Source: an uncultured Tropicimonas sp. (GTDB taxonomy: Bacteria > Pseudomonadota > Alphaproteobacteria > Rhodobacterales > Rhodobacteraceae). Taken from it: 64,000 bases of DNA. The notes beneath the pieces were generated by a model. It had not been told where the DNA came from. It worked only from the letters and a program-made list of their open reading frames with translations, and searched no databases. Shown in pieces: positions 1 to 9,776 of the stretch. The position numbers and the translations under genes are program-made. How positions within the stretch are numbered: position 1 is the first letter of the stretch; each line of letters starts with the position of its first letter. Location of the stretch: assembly GCA_947495685.1 (NCBI GenBank), contig CANLZY010000001.1, positions 183,511 through 247,510 on the forward strand. The letters run 5' to 3'.

Positions 1-1701
1 TTCGGGATCTATCGGCGATGCCCCGTCAGAGGCACGAGGGGACAATCCGGCGGCCCCGAGGAAATCGGCGATCGCCGGGACATCCACGGCAAAGTTAACT
101 TCTGGTGGCAATTTGCGCGTGCCGGTATCGCTGCGGGCCAGTAGCATGCCCAGAACCGCGCCGGTTCCGTCAAACACCGGGCCGCCAGCATCGCCCGGCA
201 GGGTCGAAAGCGCCAGCCGTTCGACAAAATCCTCGCCTTGCAGGCCGCGGATGTCCTCCAACGTGCCATAGGTCACGATGGGCAGGTCCAGCACGTCCTC
301 GTAGGAGAAGCCGGCCAGGGCCACTTCGGATTTCAGACGCGGCACACTGGCCTGGAATTCGGCCACGGCGATCGGGGTCAGTTGTGTACGGGGAGTCAAC
401 AGCGCCAGCCCCAGAACGTCGTCCCGGGCGGTGATGTCGGCCTCGATTTCGTCGCCGATGGTCAGGCGCCGGCATTCGGACAGCAGGTCGGTCGTGGTCA
501 GGACCAGACCGTCACCATTGACGAAAAAGCCGGAGCGCGACCGTTCGGGGCGTCGGATCTCCAACCCGGCCAACAGGTCGATCCGCTGGCTCGCGCCGTC
601 GTCTGACAGCGCGGTGTCGGGCAGGACTGCCCCCTTCAGCGGTGTGAAGCTTTCCTGCATCATGGCGCTGACCCGTGCCATCACCTTTTGGTCCTCGGGT
701 TTCCAGATCAGGGTGAAACCCTTCACGGCGCCATCGGACAGCTGGGCGTAGGTATAGGAGTGGATGTCGGCGGATTGTCCGCTCAGCACGAAGCTGCGTT
801 TCTTGCGCTCGCGCGGTCCGTTCATCGGAACGATCTCCAGCGTCTGCATGATGTCGTACAGCCCAAAGAGCGTCGCCTCGTCCCCGGTCTGGCTGATCAG
901 CACGACCCTGACGCCGTCGTCGTCGGTGGCATCGTAGTGCACAAAGGGCGCTTCGGTGCGGTCATGGCGGACCTTGCGGGCCGGCAGGATCATCTCGATC
1001 CCGGCGGCATCGTCGCGCACCGAGGCCAGGCCGAGTTCGGCAAAGGCGTCGCGATACCCATCGATCAGCTCCGCTCGCTGGGCAGTGGTCAGAATGCCGG
1101 TGGCATCATAGCCCTGGGCTGCTTGCCAATCGGCCATGGCACGGCGGGTGCCGGGCCCAAAGGCGCCGTCGATCGCGGCAGAATAGACGCCCTCCCATTG
1201 CAGCGCTTCCTGCAGGGCGCGGCGTTCTTCGGCCACAAGGCGCCGTTCGCTGGCGCGGGCCTCACGCGGCGTTTCGTCGGGGACGAAGGCCGGTTGAAGC
1301 GGCGCTTGATCGAGCGGCGTTGCGACAACTGCGGTGCCGGCCTGCGGAGGCACCGGGGCGGCGTTCAGGGCGTTTGCGCCCACAGGCCAGAACTGTTGCC
1401 GGTACTGATCGCCAAGGGCGATGTAGCTGTCGACTGGAATCAGGCCGCTGCGTTTCAGGGTCTGAAGCTCGGCATTGGCGGTTTCCCGAGTGTAGGGACC
1501 AAGCGCTATCGCATACCATCCGCCGGGCGCGCGAAATCCGTTGATATTCTGGAAGGCGTTGGCATAGGCGCGGGCGCGATCCTGCCCAAGGGACAATGTG
1601 CGCACGGCCTCCAGCTGAACCCAGACTGTCTCCTGGGCGCGGGCGGTCAATGCGATGGCGAAAAATACAAACGTCAGAATCAGTCGCAATATGGTCTTCA
1701 C
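1..1701 (-). CDS. Secreted SPOR / peptidoglycan-binding / trypsin-fold pseudoprotease (3' end off window)
   Basis: 567 residues are visible with no stop before the left edge. A GTG start at 1701 opens a signal peptide (about residues 1-22, ending ARAQ). A SPOR-like segment follows (about 25-100, containing [16 protein letters not shown]), then a PG_binding_1 domain (about 155-215, [16 protein letters not shown]), then a trypsin-like fold from about 385. The family motif around the catalytic His (usually LTNAHVV) reads LTTTDLL, with Asp405 in the His position. The Asp loop reads DVLGLALL. The Ser loop reads [12 protein letters not shown], with Ala505 in place of Ser. All three triad residues therefore appear substituted. 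Domain order suggests a periplasmic, cell-wall-associated protein. It is divergent from glyQ. The start is not ATG and the ribosome site is weak, so the N-terminus is less certain than the domains. Confidence 0.8.
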   Translation of the reverse strand, partial: MKTILRLILTFVFFAIALTARAQETVWVQLEAVRTLSLGQDRARAYANAFQNINGFRAPGGWYAIALGPYTRETANAELQTLKRSGLIPVDSYIALGDQYRQQFWPVGANALNAAPVPPQAGTAVVATPLDQAPLQPAFVPDETPREARASERRLVAEERRALQEALQWEGVYSAAIDGAFGPGTRRAMADWQAAQGYDATGILTTAQRAELIDGYRDAFAELGLASVRDDAAGIEMILPARKVRHDRTEAPFVHYDATDDDGVRVVLISQTGDEATLFGLYDIMQTLEIVPMNGPRERKKRSFVLSGQSADIHSYTYAQLSDGAVKGFTLIWKPEDQKVMARVSAMMQESFTPLKGAVLPDTALSDDGASQRIDLLAGLEIRRPERSRSGFFVNGDGLVLTTTDLLSECRRLTIGDEIEADITARDDVLGLALLTPRTQLTPIAVAEFQASVPRLKSEVALAGFSYEDVLDLPIVTYGTLEDIRGLQGEDFVERLALSTLPGDAGGPVFDGTGAVLGMLLARSDTGTRKLPPEVNFAVDVPAIADFLGAAGLSPRASDGASPIDPE

Positions 1702-1905
1702 TGGGGGTCCCCGGGAGTGTGTTCGCCAAAATGGCGGCATTTCGATTTTGGGCAAAATAGCAGAGCTGTGGGCCTGTGCACTTCAATTCTGGCGGAACTG
1801 GTGCCGCGTGGCCATGTTGCATCGGGCGCAGGGGGCGGCGGTCGATTGACCCGCGCGCGCCTCGCGCCTATTGAGGCGCGACACCAGACAGACCGGGGCA
1901 TTGCG

Positions 1906-2832
1906 ATGACCGAGACCACCCGACCGACCTGCTTTCAGGAGGTAATCCTGCGGCTACAGGCCTATTGGGCCGACAAGGGCTGCGCCGTGCTGCAACCCTA
2001 CGACATGGAAGTGGGCGCTGGCACCTTCCATCCGGCGACGACCCTGCGGGCACTGGGCGGAAATCCATGGGCCGCGGCATACGTTCAGCCGTCGCGCCGC
2101 CCGACCGATGGCCGCTATGGCGAAAACCCCAACCGGCTCCAGCATTACTACCAGTATCAGGTGCTGATCAAACCAAGCCCGCCAGATCTTCAGGCGCTGT
2201 ACCTTGGCTCGCTGGAGGCCATCGGGATCGACATGGCGATGCACGACATCCGGTTTGTCGAGGACGACTGGGAAAGCCCGACGCTGGGGGCCTGGGGGCT
2301 GGGCTGGGAGGTCTGGTGCGATGGCATGGAGGTCAGCCAGTTCACCTATTTCCAACAGGTCGGCGGGCATGATTGCAAGCCGGTCTCGGGCGAGCTGACC
2401 TATGGTCTGGAGCGTCTGGCGATGTACGTGCTGGGCGTGGATCACGTCATGGATATGCCGTTCAACCGTCCGGATGCGCCGATTCCGCTGAAATACGGCG
2501 ACATCTTCCGCCAGACCGAGGGCGAATACAGCCGCTGGAACTTCGACATCGCGGATACCGACGTGCTGTTGAAACAGTTCGAAGAGGCCGAGGCGCATTG
2601 CGCCTTCATCCTGACGCATCCGGATGTCGACCCCAAGACCGGCAGGCGCATCATCATGGCCCATCCGGCCTATGACCAGTGCATCAAGGCCAGCCACCTG
2701 TTCAACCTGCTGGACGCGCGCGGCGTGATTTCGGTCACCGAGCGGCAGGCCTACATCGGTCGCGTGCGGGCGCTGGCAAAGCAATGCGCCGACGCCTTCG
2801 TGCAGACCGAAGCCGGCGGCTGGACCGCCTGA
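1906..2832 (+). CDS. glyQ: Glycyl-tRNA synthetase alpha subunit
   Basis: 308 residues, the normal size for the alpha chain of the bacterial alpha2beta2 glycyl-tRNA synthetase, which charges tRNA-Gly in the cytoplasm with the GlyS beta chain. The family sequence is intact from start to end: [20 protein letters not shown] near the N-terminus, then [14 protein letters not shown], the class II motif region [19 protein letters not shown], and [20 protein letters not shown]. The ATG at 1906 gives the standard [11 protein letters not shown] start; the same frame is open far upstream (from 688) but that part is only antisense to the upstream gene. Its partner glyS lies 1.8 kb downstream, separated by two genes, so both subunits can still be co-transcribed. 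Confidence 0.97.
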   Translation: MTETTRPTCFQEVILRLQAYWADKGCAVLQPYDMEVGAGTFHPATTLRALGGNPWAAAYVQPSRRPTDGRYGENPNRLQHYYQYQVLIKPSPPDLQALYLGSLEAIGIDMAMHDIRFVEDDWESPTLGAWGLGWEVWCDGMEVSQFTYFQQVGGHDCKPVSGELTYGLERLAMYVLGVDHVMDMPFNRPDAPIPLKYGDIFRQTEGEYSRWNFDIADTDVLLKQFEEAEAHCAFILTHPDVDPKTGRRIIMAHPAYDQCIKASHLFNLLDARGVISVTERQAYIGRVRALAKQCADAFVQTEAGGWTA

Positions 2833-2992
2833 TGACCGTCAGGCCGCAGACATGTCGGCTGGTCATGGGCCAGTTCCGTCGCGATCCCGCGCGGCTGGGA
2901 AATGGCGCGCAAAAACACCGGCGGGCCGGTCACCGGGAACAGGATCGCGAACAGCGGGCCGCGACGGCCCACGGTTTGCAGGGGAGGGCGGC

Positions 2993-3460
2993 ATGAGCGG
3001 CAAGATTGTCGGAGGGGCCATATTGGGCATCGCATTGATTGCCGGAATGGCAATGTACTACCTTCAGGTCTATCATTTCTACGACAAGGTCTCGACCACA
3101 CCGGACGAGATCACCCTGACGTTGCTTGGGGGCGCACCCGAATCAATTCTGGCCGACAACATCCAGGCGATCGATGCCACCTCGTCGCCGATCCGATATC
3201 GCGCCTGTTTCACCACCCCGATGTCGCTGGCCATGCTGACCGAAACCTACGAGCTTTACGAGTCCGCCGAGCCGCTGACCGCGCCGGGCTGGTTCGACTG
3301 TTTCGACGCAACCGAAATCGGCGCGGCGCTCGAATCCGGCCAGGCGCTGGCCTTTCTGGGAACCAGGAACCTTGCGCGCGGGGTGGACCGGGTGGTTGCG
3401 GTCTTCGAAGATGGCCGGGGCTATGTCTGGCACCAGACAAACGAGGAGCTAAAGAAATGA
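2993..3460 (+). CDS. Small membrane-anchored protein between glyQ and glyS (DUF6446-like)
   Basis: 155 residues. One N-terminal hydrophobic segment (about residues 4-24, VGGAILGIALIAGMAMYYL) probably anchors a periplasmic domain of about 130 residues, with two cysteines at YRACFTTP and GWFDCFDA. The ATG at 2993 follows a good ribosome site (AGGGGAGGG). The stop overlaps the gltS start as ATGA, so the two are translationally coupled. It resembles a short conserved protein that sits beside glyQ in Rhodobacteraceae (DUF6446 as I recall it). Its function is unknown to me, and the family name is less certain than the gene. Confidence 0.75.
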   Translation: MSGKIVGGAILGIALIAGMAMYYLQVYHFYDKVSTTPDEITLTLLGGAPESILADNIQAIDATSSPIRYRACFTTPMSLAMLTETYELYESAEPLTAPGWFDCFDATEIGAALESGQALAFLGTRNLARGVDRVVAVFEDGRGYVWHQTNEELKK

Positions 3461-4668
3461 TCGACCCGATCACCATCAGCGCGTTCGCCTCGGTCACGGT
3501 GGCTTTCCTTGTCTACATTCTTGGCGCTCAGCTCACCCGCAAGGTCGCCGTCCTGCGGGATTTCAACATTCCCGAACCGGTCTCGGGCGGGCTTCTGGCG
3601 GCGGCATTCACGATGCTGGTCTTTGTCTTCCTTGACCGGCCGGTCGAATTCGACCTTGCGGCACGCGACTACTTCCTGCTGGTGTTCTTTACCGGCATCG
3701 GCCTGAACGCCCGGGTGTCCGACCTGATCAAGGGCGGTCTGCCACTGGCAATCCTGCTGGGGCTGACGATTGTCTATGTGATCCTTCAGAACCTCATCGG
3801 CGTGGCCGGCGCGCGTCTGTTCGATCTGCCGAGCGAATTCTCGGTGCTGCTGGGCTCGGCGGCGCTGATCGGCGGGCATGGCACGGTGGTGGCGTGGACC
3901 CCCCGGATCGAGGAAATGACAGGCGGCGTGGCGGGGGTCAGCGAATTGGGAGTGGCCGTGGCCACGATCGGGTTGGTCTGCGCGGCGCTGATCGGTGGAC
4001 CAATCGCCAAGTATCTGATCAATCGTCATTCTCTCACACCCGAGCGCCCCGACGAGGAACACACTGTCGGTGTGAGCTTTGACAGCGAGAAGACAGAGAC
4101 GATCAACCACCTGACCTTCATGCAGGTCATGCTCTGGGTCCATGTCACCATTGCCCTCGGGCTGGGGCTGGGCGAGGGGTTGATGGAGGCGGGACTCGAA
4201 CTGCCGCCCTTTGTGCCCTGTCTGCTGATGGGCATTCTGCTGGGCAATGCCAAGCCGTTGCTCCTGCCGCGCTCGGCACCGATCAGCCGCACGCCGACTC
4301 TGGCGATGATCTCGGACTTTTCGCTGGGCACCTTCCTGGCGATGTCGCTGATGTCGCTGCAATTGTGGACGCTGGCGGGCATGGGGCTGACACTGATCGT
4401 GGTGATGACGGCGCAGACGGTGCTGTCGATCCTGTTCTCGATCTACATTCTGTTTCCGGCCATGGGGCGGGGCTATCGCGCCGCCGTGCTGGCCGCGGGC
4501 TTCGGTGGTGTCACACTGGGGGCCACCCCCACCGCCATCGCCAACATGACCGCCGTAACCAAACGCTATGGCCCGTCGCCGATGGCCTTCGTCATCTTGC
4601 CGCTCGTCTCGGCCTTTTTCGTGGATATCGTGAACAGCTTCGCGATCCAGTTCTTCCTGCCGCTCTGA
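3457..4668 (+). CDS. gltS: Sodium/glutamate symporter
   Basis: 403 residues, almost entirely hydrophobic with about ten membrane segments, matching GltS of the ESS family, which imports glutamate with Na+ across the inner membrane. Family features seen: LRDFNIPEPVSGGLLAA near the N-terminus, the glycine-rich stretch LIGGHGTVVAWTPRIEE in the first half, and the second-half repeat GFGGVTLGATPTAIANMTAV. The start overlaps the stop of the preceding small gene (ATGA at 3457), and glyS begins 10 bases after its stop, so the gene sits inside the glyQ-glyS transcription unit. Using the longer upstream frame as the start would add a non-hydrophobic antisense-like tail and is rejected. Confidence 0.93.
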   Translation: MIDPITISAFASVTVAFLVYILGAQLTRKVAVLRDFNIPEPVSGGLLAAAFTMLVFVFLDRPVEFDLAARDYFLLVFFTGIGLNARVSDLIKGGLPLAILLGLTIVYVILQNLIGVAGARLFDLPSEFSVLLGSAALIGGHGTVVAWTPRIEEMTGGVAGVSELGVAVATIGLVCAALIGGPIAKYLINRHSLTPERPDEEHTVGVSFDSEKTETINHLTFMQVMLWVHVTIALGLGLGEGLMEAGLELPPFVPCLLMGILLGNAKPLLLPRSAPISRTPTLAMISDFSLGTFLAMSLMSLQLWTLAGMGLTLIVVMTAQTVLSILFSIYILFPAMGRGYRAAVLAAGFGGVTLGATPTAIANMTAVTKRYGPSPMAFVILPLVSAFFVDIVNSFAIQFFLPL

Positions 4669-4678
4669 GGACCAACCC

Positions 4679-6898
4679 ATGCCCGATCTTCTGATCGAAC
4701 TCTTTTCCGAAGAAATTCCTGCCCGGATGCAGGGGCGCGCAGGCGCAGATCTGAAGAAGCTCGTCACTGACGGTCTGGTAGAGGCCGGCTTGACCTATGC
4801 CTCGGCGCAGGCCTTCAGCACCCCGCGCCGGCTGGCGTTGACGGTGGAGGGGCTGACAGCCGAAAGCCCCACCGTGACCGAGGAACGCAAGGGCCCCCGT
4901 ACCGATGCGCCCGAAAAGGCGCTGGCGGGGTTCCTGCGGTCGACGGGCCTCACCAAGGACCAGCTGGAGGCCCGAGACGACAAGAAAGGGCAGGTCTGGT
5001 TCGCCAGGATCACGAAGCAGGGCCGCCCGGCCGCCGAGATCGTGGCCGAGGTGCTGGAAACCTCCATCCGCACGTTCCCCTGGCCGAAATCCATGCGCTG
5101 GGGCAATGGGTCCCTCCGTTGGGTGCGCCCGCTGCACTCCATCCTGTGCGTTCTGAACGACGAGCATGGCAGCACCGTCGTGCCGCTGACGGTCGACGGC
5201 ATCGTGGCTGGCAACACCACCTGCGGCCACCGTTTCCTGGCGCCGGGGCCGTTCGCGGTGACCGGTTTTGATGATTATGTGAGCGGGCTGAAGCGCGCCC
5301 ATGTTGTTCTGGATCCGGCTGAGCGCGCCGAAGCGATCTGGCACGACGCCACCACCTCGGCCTTTGCGCAAGGGCTGGAAGTGGTCGAGGACAAGGGACT
5401 GCTGGCCGAGGTCGCGGGGCTGGTCGAATGGCCCGTCGTGTTGATGGGCGAGATCGGGGCCGATTTCCTTGGCCTGCCGCCGGAGGTTCTGAAGACCTCG
5501 ATGAAAGAGCACCAGAAGTTCTTTTCGGTGCGGAACCCCAAGACAGGCCGCATCGAGAAATTCGTGACGGTTGCCAACATGGTGACGGTGGACAACGGCG
5601 CGACCATCCTTGCCGGCAACCAGAAGGTTCTGTCGGCGCGGCTGTCGGACGCGAGGTTCTTTTGGGAGAACGACCTGCGGGTCGCAAAGGCCGGCATGCA
5701 GCCGTGGCTGGAGGCGCTCGACAAGGTAACGTTCCAAAACAAACTGGGCAGCCAGAAGGCCCGCATCGACCGCATCGCTGCACTGGCCCGTGAAATCGCG
5801 CCGCTGGTCGGTGCCGACCCGGATACGGCAGAGAAGGCCGCGCAGGTTGCCAAGGCGGACCTCAGTTCGGAAATGGTCTACGAGTTCCCCGAGCTTCAGG
5901 GCACGATGGGGCGGTACTATGCCGAGGCGGCGGGCCTCTCGCCCGAAATCGCCGCCGCCGCCGAAGAGCATTATTCGCCGCTGGGGCCATCGGATGACGT
6001 GCCCACCGCGCCGATTTCGGTTGCCGTTGCGCTGGCCGACAAGCTCGACACGCTGGCCGGGTTCTGGGCGATCGACGAGAAACCCACCGGGTCGAAGGAT
6101 CCGTTTGCCCTGCGCCGGGCGGCGCTCGGGGTGATCCGGCTGCTGAACCAGAACGGCGTGCGCCTGGACCTGGCGCGCCATGTTGCCGCGCAGATTGTTC
6201 GGGCGACTCATGCGGCCGGTGAAACGTTGGCCGAGGAGGAGACGATGGATCTCCTCAACGAGATTGCGGACCATGGGGTATTCGGAGCCGCATTCGAGGC
6301 TGTCAAGGAGCGACGGAGCGGGGTGCCGTCAAGTGAGTTCCTTGACCTGAAGAACGCCGTGCCATCGGCATGCGACGACCTGCTGGGCTTCTTCCACGAC
6401 CGGCTCAAGGTGCACCTGCGCGACGAGGGCATCCGGCACGACGTGATCGATGCCTGCCTGGCGATGCCGGGCAATGACGACCTGATGCTGCTGGCGAAGC
6501 GCGCCGCAGCGCTGTCGGACTTCTTGAAAACGGAGGACGGGGGCAACCTGTTGCAGGGGTTCAAACGGGCCAACAACATCCTGACGCAGGCCGAGGAGGC
6601 CGATGGCGTGTCGTACGAATACGGCCCGGACCGGAAGTTTGCCGAAACCGACGAGGAACGCGCGCTGTTCGATGCGCTGGATGCGGGCGAGAGTGCGATC
6701 TCCACGGCCATCGAGGCCGAGGATTTCGCGTCGGCCATGGCAAGCATGGCCTCCCTGCGCGCCCCGATCGACGCGTTCTTCGAGGCCGTCCAGGTGAACA
6801 CCGACAACGGTATCGTGCGGCGCAACCGATTGAACCTGTTGCACAGCATTCGCGAGACCTGTCTGAAGGTTGCCGACCTTCGGTGTGTCGAAGGCTGA
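4679..6898 (+). CDS. glyS: Glycyl-tRNA synthetase beta subunit
   Basis: 739 residues, somewhat longer than the roughly 690 of many bacteria. The protein carries the tRNA-binding and anticodon-binding parts of glycyl-tRNA synthetase. Recognisable segments: PDLLIELFSEEIPARMQ at the N-terminus, FPWPKSMRWGNGSLRWVRPL, LPPEVLKTSMKEHQKFFSV, the HD-like core with LADKLDTLAGFWAIDEKPTG and DPFALRRAALG, and a C-terminal helical DALR-like domain ending VRRNRLNLLHSIRETCL. It forms the functional enzyme with GlyQ. The gltS stop is only 10 bases upstream, and the PPDK-like gene follows 126 bases downstream. Confidence 0.97.
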   Translation: MPDLLIELFSEEIPARMQGRAGADLKKLVTDGLVEAGLTYASAQAFSTPRRLALTVEGLTAESPTVTEERKGPRTDAPEKALAGFLRSTGLTKDQLEARDDKKGQVWFARITKQGRPAAEIVAEVLETSIRTFPWPKSMRWGNGSLRWVRPLHSILCVLNDEHGSTVVPLTVDGIVAGNTTCGHRFLAPGPFAVTGFDDYVSGLKRAHVVLDPAERAEAIWHDATTSAFAQGLEVVEDKGLLAEVAGLVEWPVVLMGEIGADFLGLPPEVLKTSMKEHQKFFSVRNPKTGRIEKFVTVANMVTVDNGATILAGNQKVLSARLSDARFFWENDLRVAKAGMQPWLEALDKVTFQNKLGSQKARIDRIAALAREIAPLVGADPDTAEKAAQVAKADLSSEMVYEFPELQGTMGRYYAEAAGLSPEIAAAAEEHYSPLGPSDDVPTAPISVAVALADKLDTLAGFWAIDEKPTGSKDPFALRRAALGVIRLLNQNGVRLDLARHVAAQIVRATHAAGETLAEEETMDLLNEIADHGVFGAAFEAVKERRSGVPSSEFLDLKNAVPSACDDLLGFFHDRLKVHLRDEGIRHDVIDACLAMPGNDDLMLLAKRAAALSDFLKTEDGGNLLQGFKRANNILTQAEEADGVSYEYGPDRKFAETDEERALFDALDAGESAISTAIEAEDFASAMASMASLRAPIDAFFEAVQVNTDNGIVRRNRLNLLHSIRETCLKVADLRCVEG

Positions 6899-7024
6899 GG
6901 CGGCGCGAACGGTTGCGCGGGACTTTGGGCGACCTGCCATGGTATGGCGGTGGGACGACATCTTCATGTTTGCCGGACGGGGTGTCCGGCCTATCCTGAC
7001 CAAGGTCATGGAAGGAAATCCGTT

Positions 7025-9586
7025 GTGTTGCAGCCTGGCGATCTGAAGGACTTCACGCTGATCACACCGACCGCGGTCGTGTCCGATGAAACGCACGGCG
7101 GTCGGGCCAAATGCCTGCAACGGCTGGTGCGACTGGGCATTCCGGTACCGCGAACCGTGGCGCTGTCGTTCAATGCCGTGCACCAGATTGCCGAAGGGCA
7201 CCGGCCGGACACGTCCCGGCTGCTGTCGGCGTTCGGGCGAAAGCCGCTGGTGTCGGTCCGCCCGTCCAGCGGCGACCCTGACTGGGGCGGGCCGGGCGCA
7301 ATCCTGAACATCGGCATGAACGACGACCGCCGGGACGAGATTGCCGAGACGTTGGGCCGGGAGGCCGCCGATGCGCTGTACCTGCGCTTTATCCAGGCCT
7401 TTGCGATCGACGTTGCCCGGCTGGACCCGGAACCCTTCGAGGAAGCCTCGGAGGCCAGCAACCCGGTTAAGGCCGCGCTGGCGGCATTCGAAGACGAGGC
7501 CGACGAACCGTTTCCGCAGGATCCGGCGATGCAACTGGCCGAAGTCCTGCGTTCCATGGCGCGGGCCTGGGAAGGGGTCAGCGCGCGGTTGCTGCGGCAG
7601 GCACGCGGTGCGCCAATGGATGCCGGGCTTGGGCTCGTCGTACAGGACATGGCGCCGGGCCTCGGCCCGGGTGAAAGCGGCTCCGGCGTTCTGCGGATGA
7701 TCGACAAGGTAACCGGCAACCGGCAGGTGACCGGCCGCTACAAACGCAAGTCGATGGCAGCGCGGGCAATGGGCCGCAAGGCGCAGGTGATGTACCTTGC
7801 CAGCGACCAGCGCGGGGCGTCGATGCAGGACGAGGCACCGGCGCTGTATGACCAGCTGACCGAGATCGCCGAATTGTGCCGCCTGCGCCTGCGGGAAGAA
7901 ATGGAGATCAAGTTCACGGTCTCCGAAGGCGAACTGAAAGTGCTGGACGCGGTCAAGGTCCAGCGCAGCGCACGGGCCAACGTCAGAGTGGCCGTGGCGC
8001 TGGCCGAGGACGGCATCATCTCGCCGCGCGAGGCGCTGCTGCGGGTGGAGCCGTTGTCGTTGCCAGAACTCCTGCACCCCCAGGTCGACCCCGAGGCGGA
8101 GCGTGATGTGATCCTGTCGGGGATCGCCGCGTCCCCTGGCGGTGCCACCGGGCGGCTGGTGTTCTCGGCGCGGGCGGCGCAAACCTCGTCCAATCACGAG
8201 ATCCCCTGCATCCTTGTGCGGCGCGAAACCACGCCGGAGGATATCCGCGGCATGCACGCCGCCCAGGGAATTATCACCGAACGCGGTGGCATGACGAGCC
8301 ATGCGGCGGTGATCGCGCGGGGTCTTGGCCTGCCGTGTATCGTCGGGGCGTCGGGCCTTCGGATCTCGCAACGCAAGAAGATGGTCACGACCATGAAGGG
8401 GCGCGTGTTTCACGAGGGCGATATCGTCACCGTTGACGGAACCACGGGCGAGGCCCTGGCCGGTGCGGTGGCGATGCTGGAGCCGGCGCTGGACCGTCCG
8501 TTCCGCACGCTCATGGGCTGGGCCGACGAGGTGCGGGATATCGGCATCCGGGCCAATGCCGACACGCCGGACGATGCCCGCATGGCGGATACCTTTGCCG
8601 CCGATGGGATCGGGTTGTGCCGGACAGAACACATGTTCTTCGAGCCCGCACGCCTGACGGTGATGCGCGAGATGATCTTTACCGACAACGAGATCGATCG
8701 TGCGGCTGCATTGGTGCAGTTGCTGCCGATGCAGCGGGAGGACTTCGTCGAACTGTTCCGGATCATGGCGGGGCAACCGGTCTGCATTCGCCTGTTCGAT
8801 CCGCCGCTGCACGAGTTCCTGCCATCGGACCGCGAAGGTCTGATGGCGCTGGCGGAATCGCTCGACATGCCGCTCAGCGATGTCACCCGTCGGGTCGAGG
8901 CGCTGTCGGAGTCCAACCCGATGCTGGGGATGCGCGGCGTGCGTCTGGGCGTGACGGTGCCCGAAATCTACGACATGCAGGTGCGGGCGATCTTCGAGGC
9001 AACGGTCGAGGCCAGCGAGGCCACCGGCACCGCCGTGGTGCCCGAGATCATGATCCCGCTGGTGTCGGCCAAGCGGGAGGTCGAACTGGTCAAGACCCGG
9101 ATCGACGGCGTGGCCGCCGCCGTGCGGGTCGAGACGGGCCATGTGTTCGACTATCGCCTTGGCGTCATGGTCGAAACCCCGCGGGCAGCCCTGAGGGCGG
9201 GCGAGATTGCAGCCCATTCGTCGTTCCTGAGCTTTGGGACCAACGACCTGACACAGATGACCTATGGCCTGTCGCGCGACGACGCCGGGCGCTTCATGGG
9301 GATCTATGTGGCCAACGGCGTCTTCCCCGAAGACCCGTTTCATACCCTCGACCAGGAGGGGGTGGGCGAACTGCTGCTGCTGGGGGCAGAGAGAGGTCGG
9401 GCCGCGCTTCCGGACGTGGTTCTGTCGGTCTGCGGCGAGCACGCGGCGGATCCCGCAACCATCGCATTCTGCCGGAATGCGGGATTCGATTACGTCTCCT
9501 GTTCGCCCTTCCGGGTGCCCGTTGCGCGACTGGCTGCGGCCCACCTGGCGGTCAAGGATGCGATGACGCGCGAGTCAGAGGATTGA
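7025..9586 (+). CDS. Pyruvate phosphate dikinase-like / PEP-utilising enzyme
   Basis: 853 residues. The central phosphohistidine domain is intact (TERGGMTSHAAVIARGLGLP, His426), and so is the C-terminal PEP-binding TIM barrel: GIGLCRTEHMFF, NPMLGMRGVRLG, FGTNDLTQMTYGLSRDD, and SVCGEHAADP with acid-base Cys803. The N-terminal nucleotide-binding half is much more divergent: LVSVRPSSGDPDWGGP stands where PPDK has its conserved SVRSGA segment. PEP chemistry is therefore well supported; the true nucleotide or second substrate is not. The GTG at 7025 is chosen because GGAAGGAA lies 9 bases upstream and domain similarity begins there; an in-frame ATG at 6944 would add 27 unsupported residues. It follows glyS in the same direction. 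Confidence 0.85.
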   Translation: MLQPGDLKDFTLITPTAVVSDETHGGRAKCLQRLVRLGIPVPRTVALSFNAVHQIAEGHRPDTSRLLSAFGRKPLVSVRPSSGDPDWGGPGAILNIGMNDDRRDEIAETLGREAADALYLRFIQAFAIDVARLDPEPFEEASEASNPVKAALAAFEDEADEPFPQDPAMQLAEVLRSMARAWEGVSARLLRQARGAPMDAGLGLVVQDMAPGLGPGESGSGVLRMIDKVTGNRQVTGRYKRKSMAARAMGRKAQVMYLASDQRGASMQDEAPALYDQLTEIAELCRLRLREEMEIKFTVSEGELKVLDAVKVQRSARANVRVAVALAEDGIISPREALLRVEPLSLPELLHPQVDPEAERDVILSGIAASPGGATGRLVFSARAAQTSSNHEIPCILVRRETTPEDIRGMHAAQGIITERGGMTSHAAVIARGLGLPCIVGASGLRISQRKKMVTTMKGRVFHEGDIVTVDGTTGEALAGAVAMLEPALDRPFRTLMGWADEVRDIGIRANADTPDDARMADTFAADGIGLCRTEHMFFEPARLTVMREMIFTDNEIDRAAALVQLLPMQREDFVELFRIMAGQPVCIRLFDPPLHEFLPSDREGLMALAESLDMPLSDVTRRVEALSESNPMLGMRGVRLGVTVPEIYDMQVRAIFEATVEASEATGTAVVPEIMIPLVSAKREVELVKTRIDGVAAAVRVETGHVFDYRLGVMVETPRAALRAGEIAAHSSFLSFGTNDLTQMTYGLSRDDAGRFMGIYVANGVFPEDPFHTLDQEGVGELLLLGAERGRAALPDVVLSVCGEHAADPATIAFCRNAGFDYVSCSPFRVPVARLAAAHLAVKDAMTRESED

Positions 9587-9776
9587 AAACACGCAGGATT
9601 TCGCCGGGTACTGGCAGAAATCCGCTCAGAATCGCCCTTGAATCGGGCGAATTCGGACGTTGCGTCAGATAGCGGGCCGATTCGTTTGCCCGACCGCATT
9701 TACACCGCCCGACGCTTTGGGGTATCGCCGCCGTTGGCTGGACGCGGTCTTGCGCGTTGCTGGGTGGGAAAGTTTC

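Noticed and set aside
6329..9544. 1071-codon minus-strand frame opposite glyS and the PPDK-like gene
   Set aside because: High-GC codon bias leaves the antisense strand open. No family match, and the plus-strand genes are clearly real.
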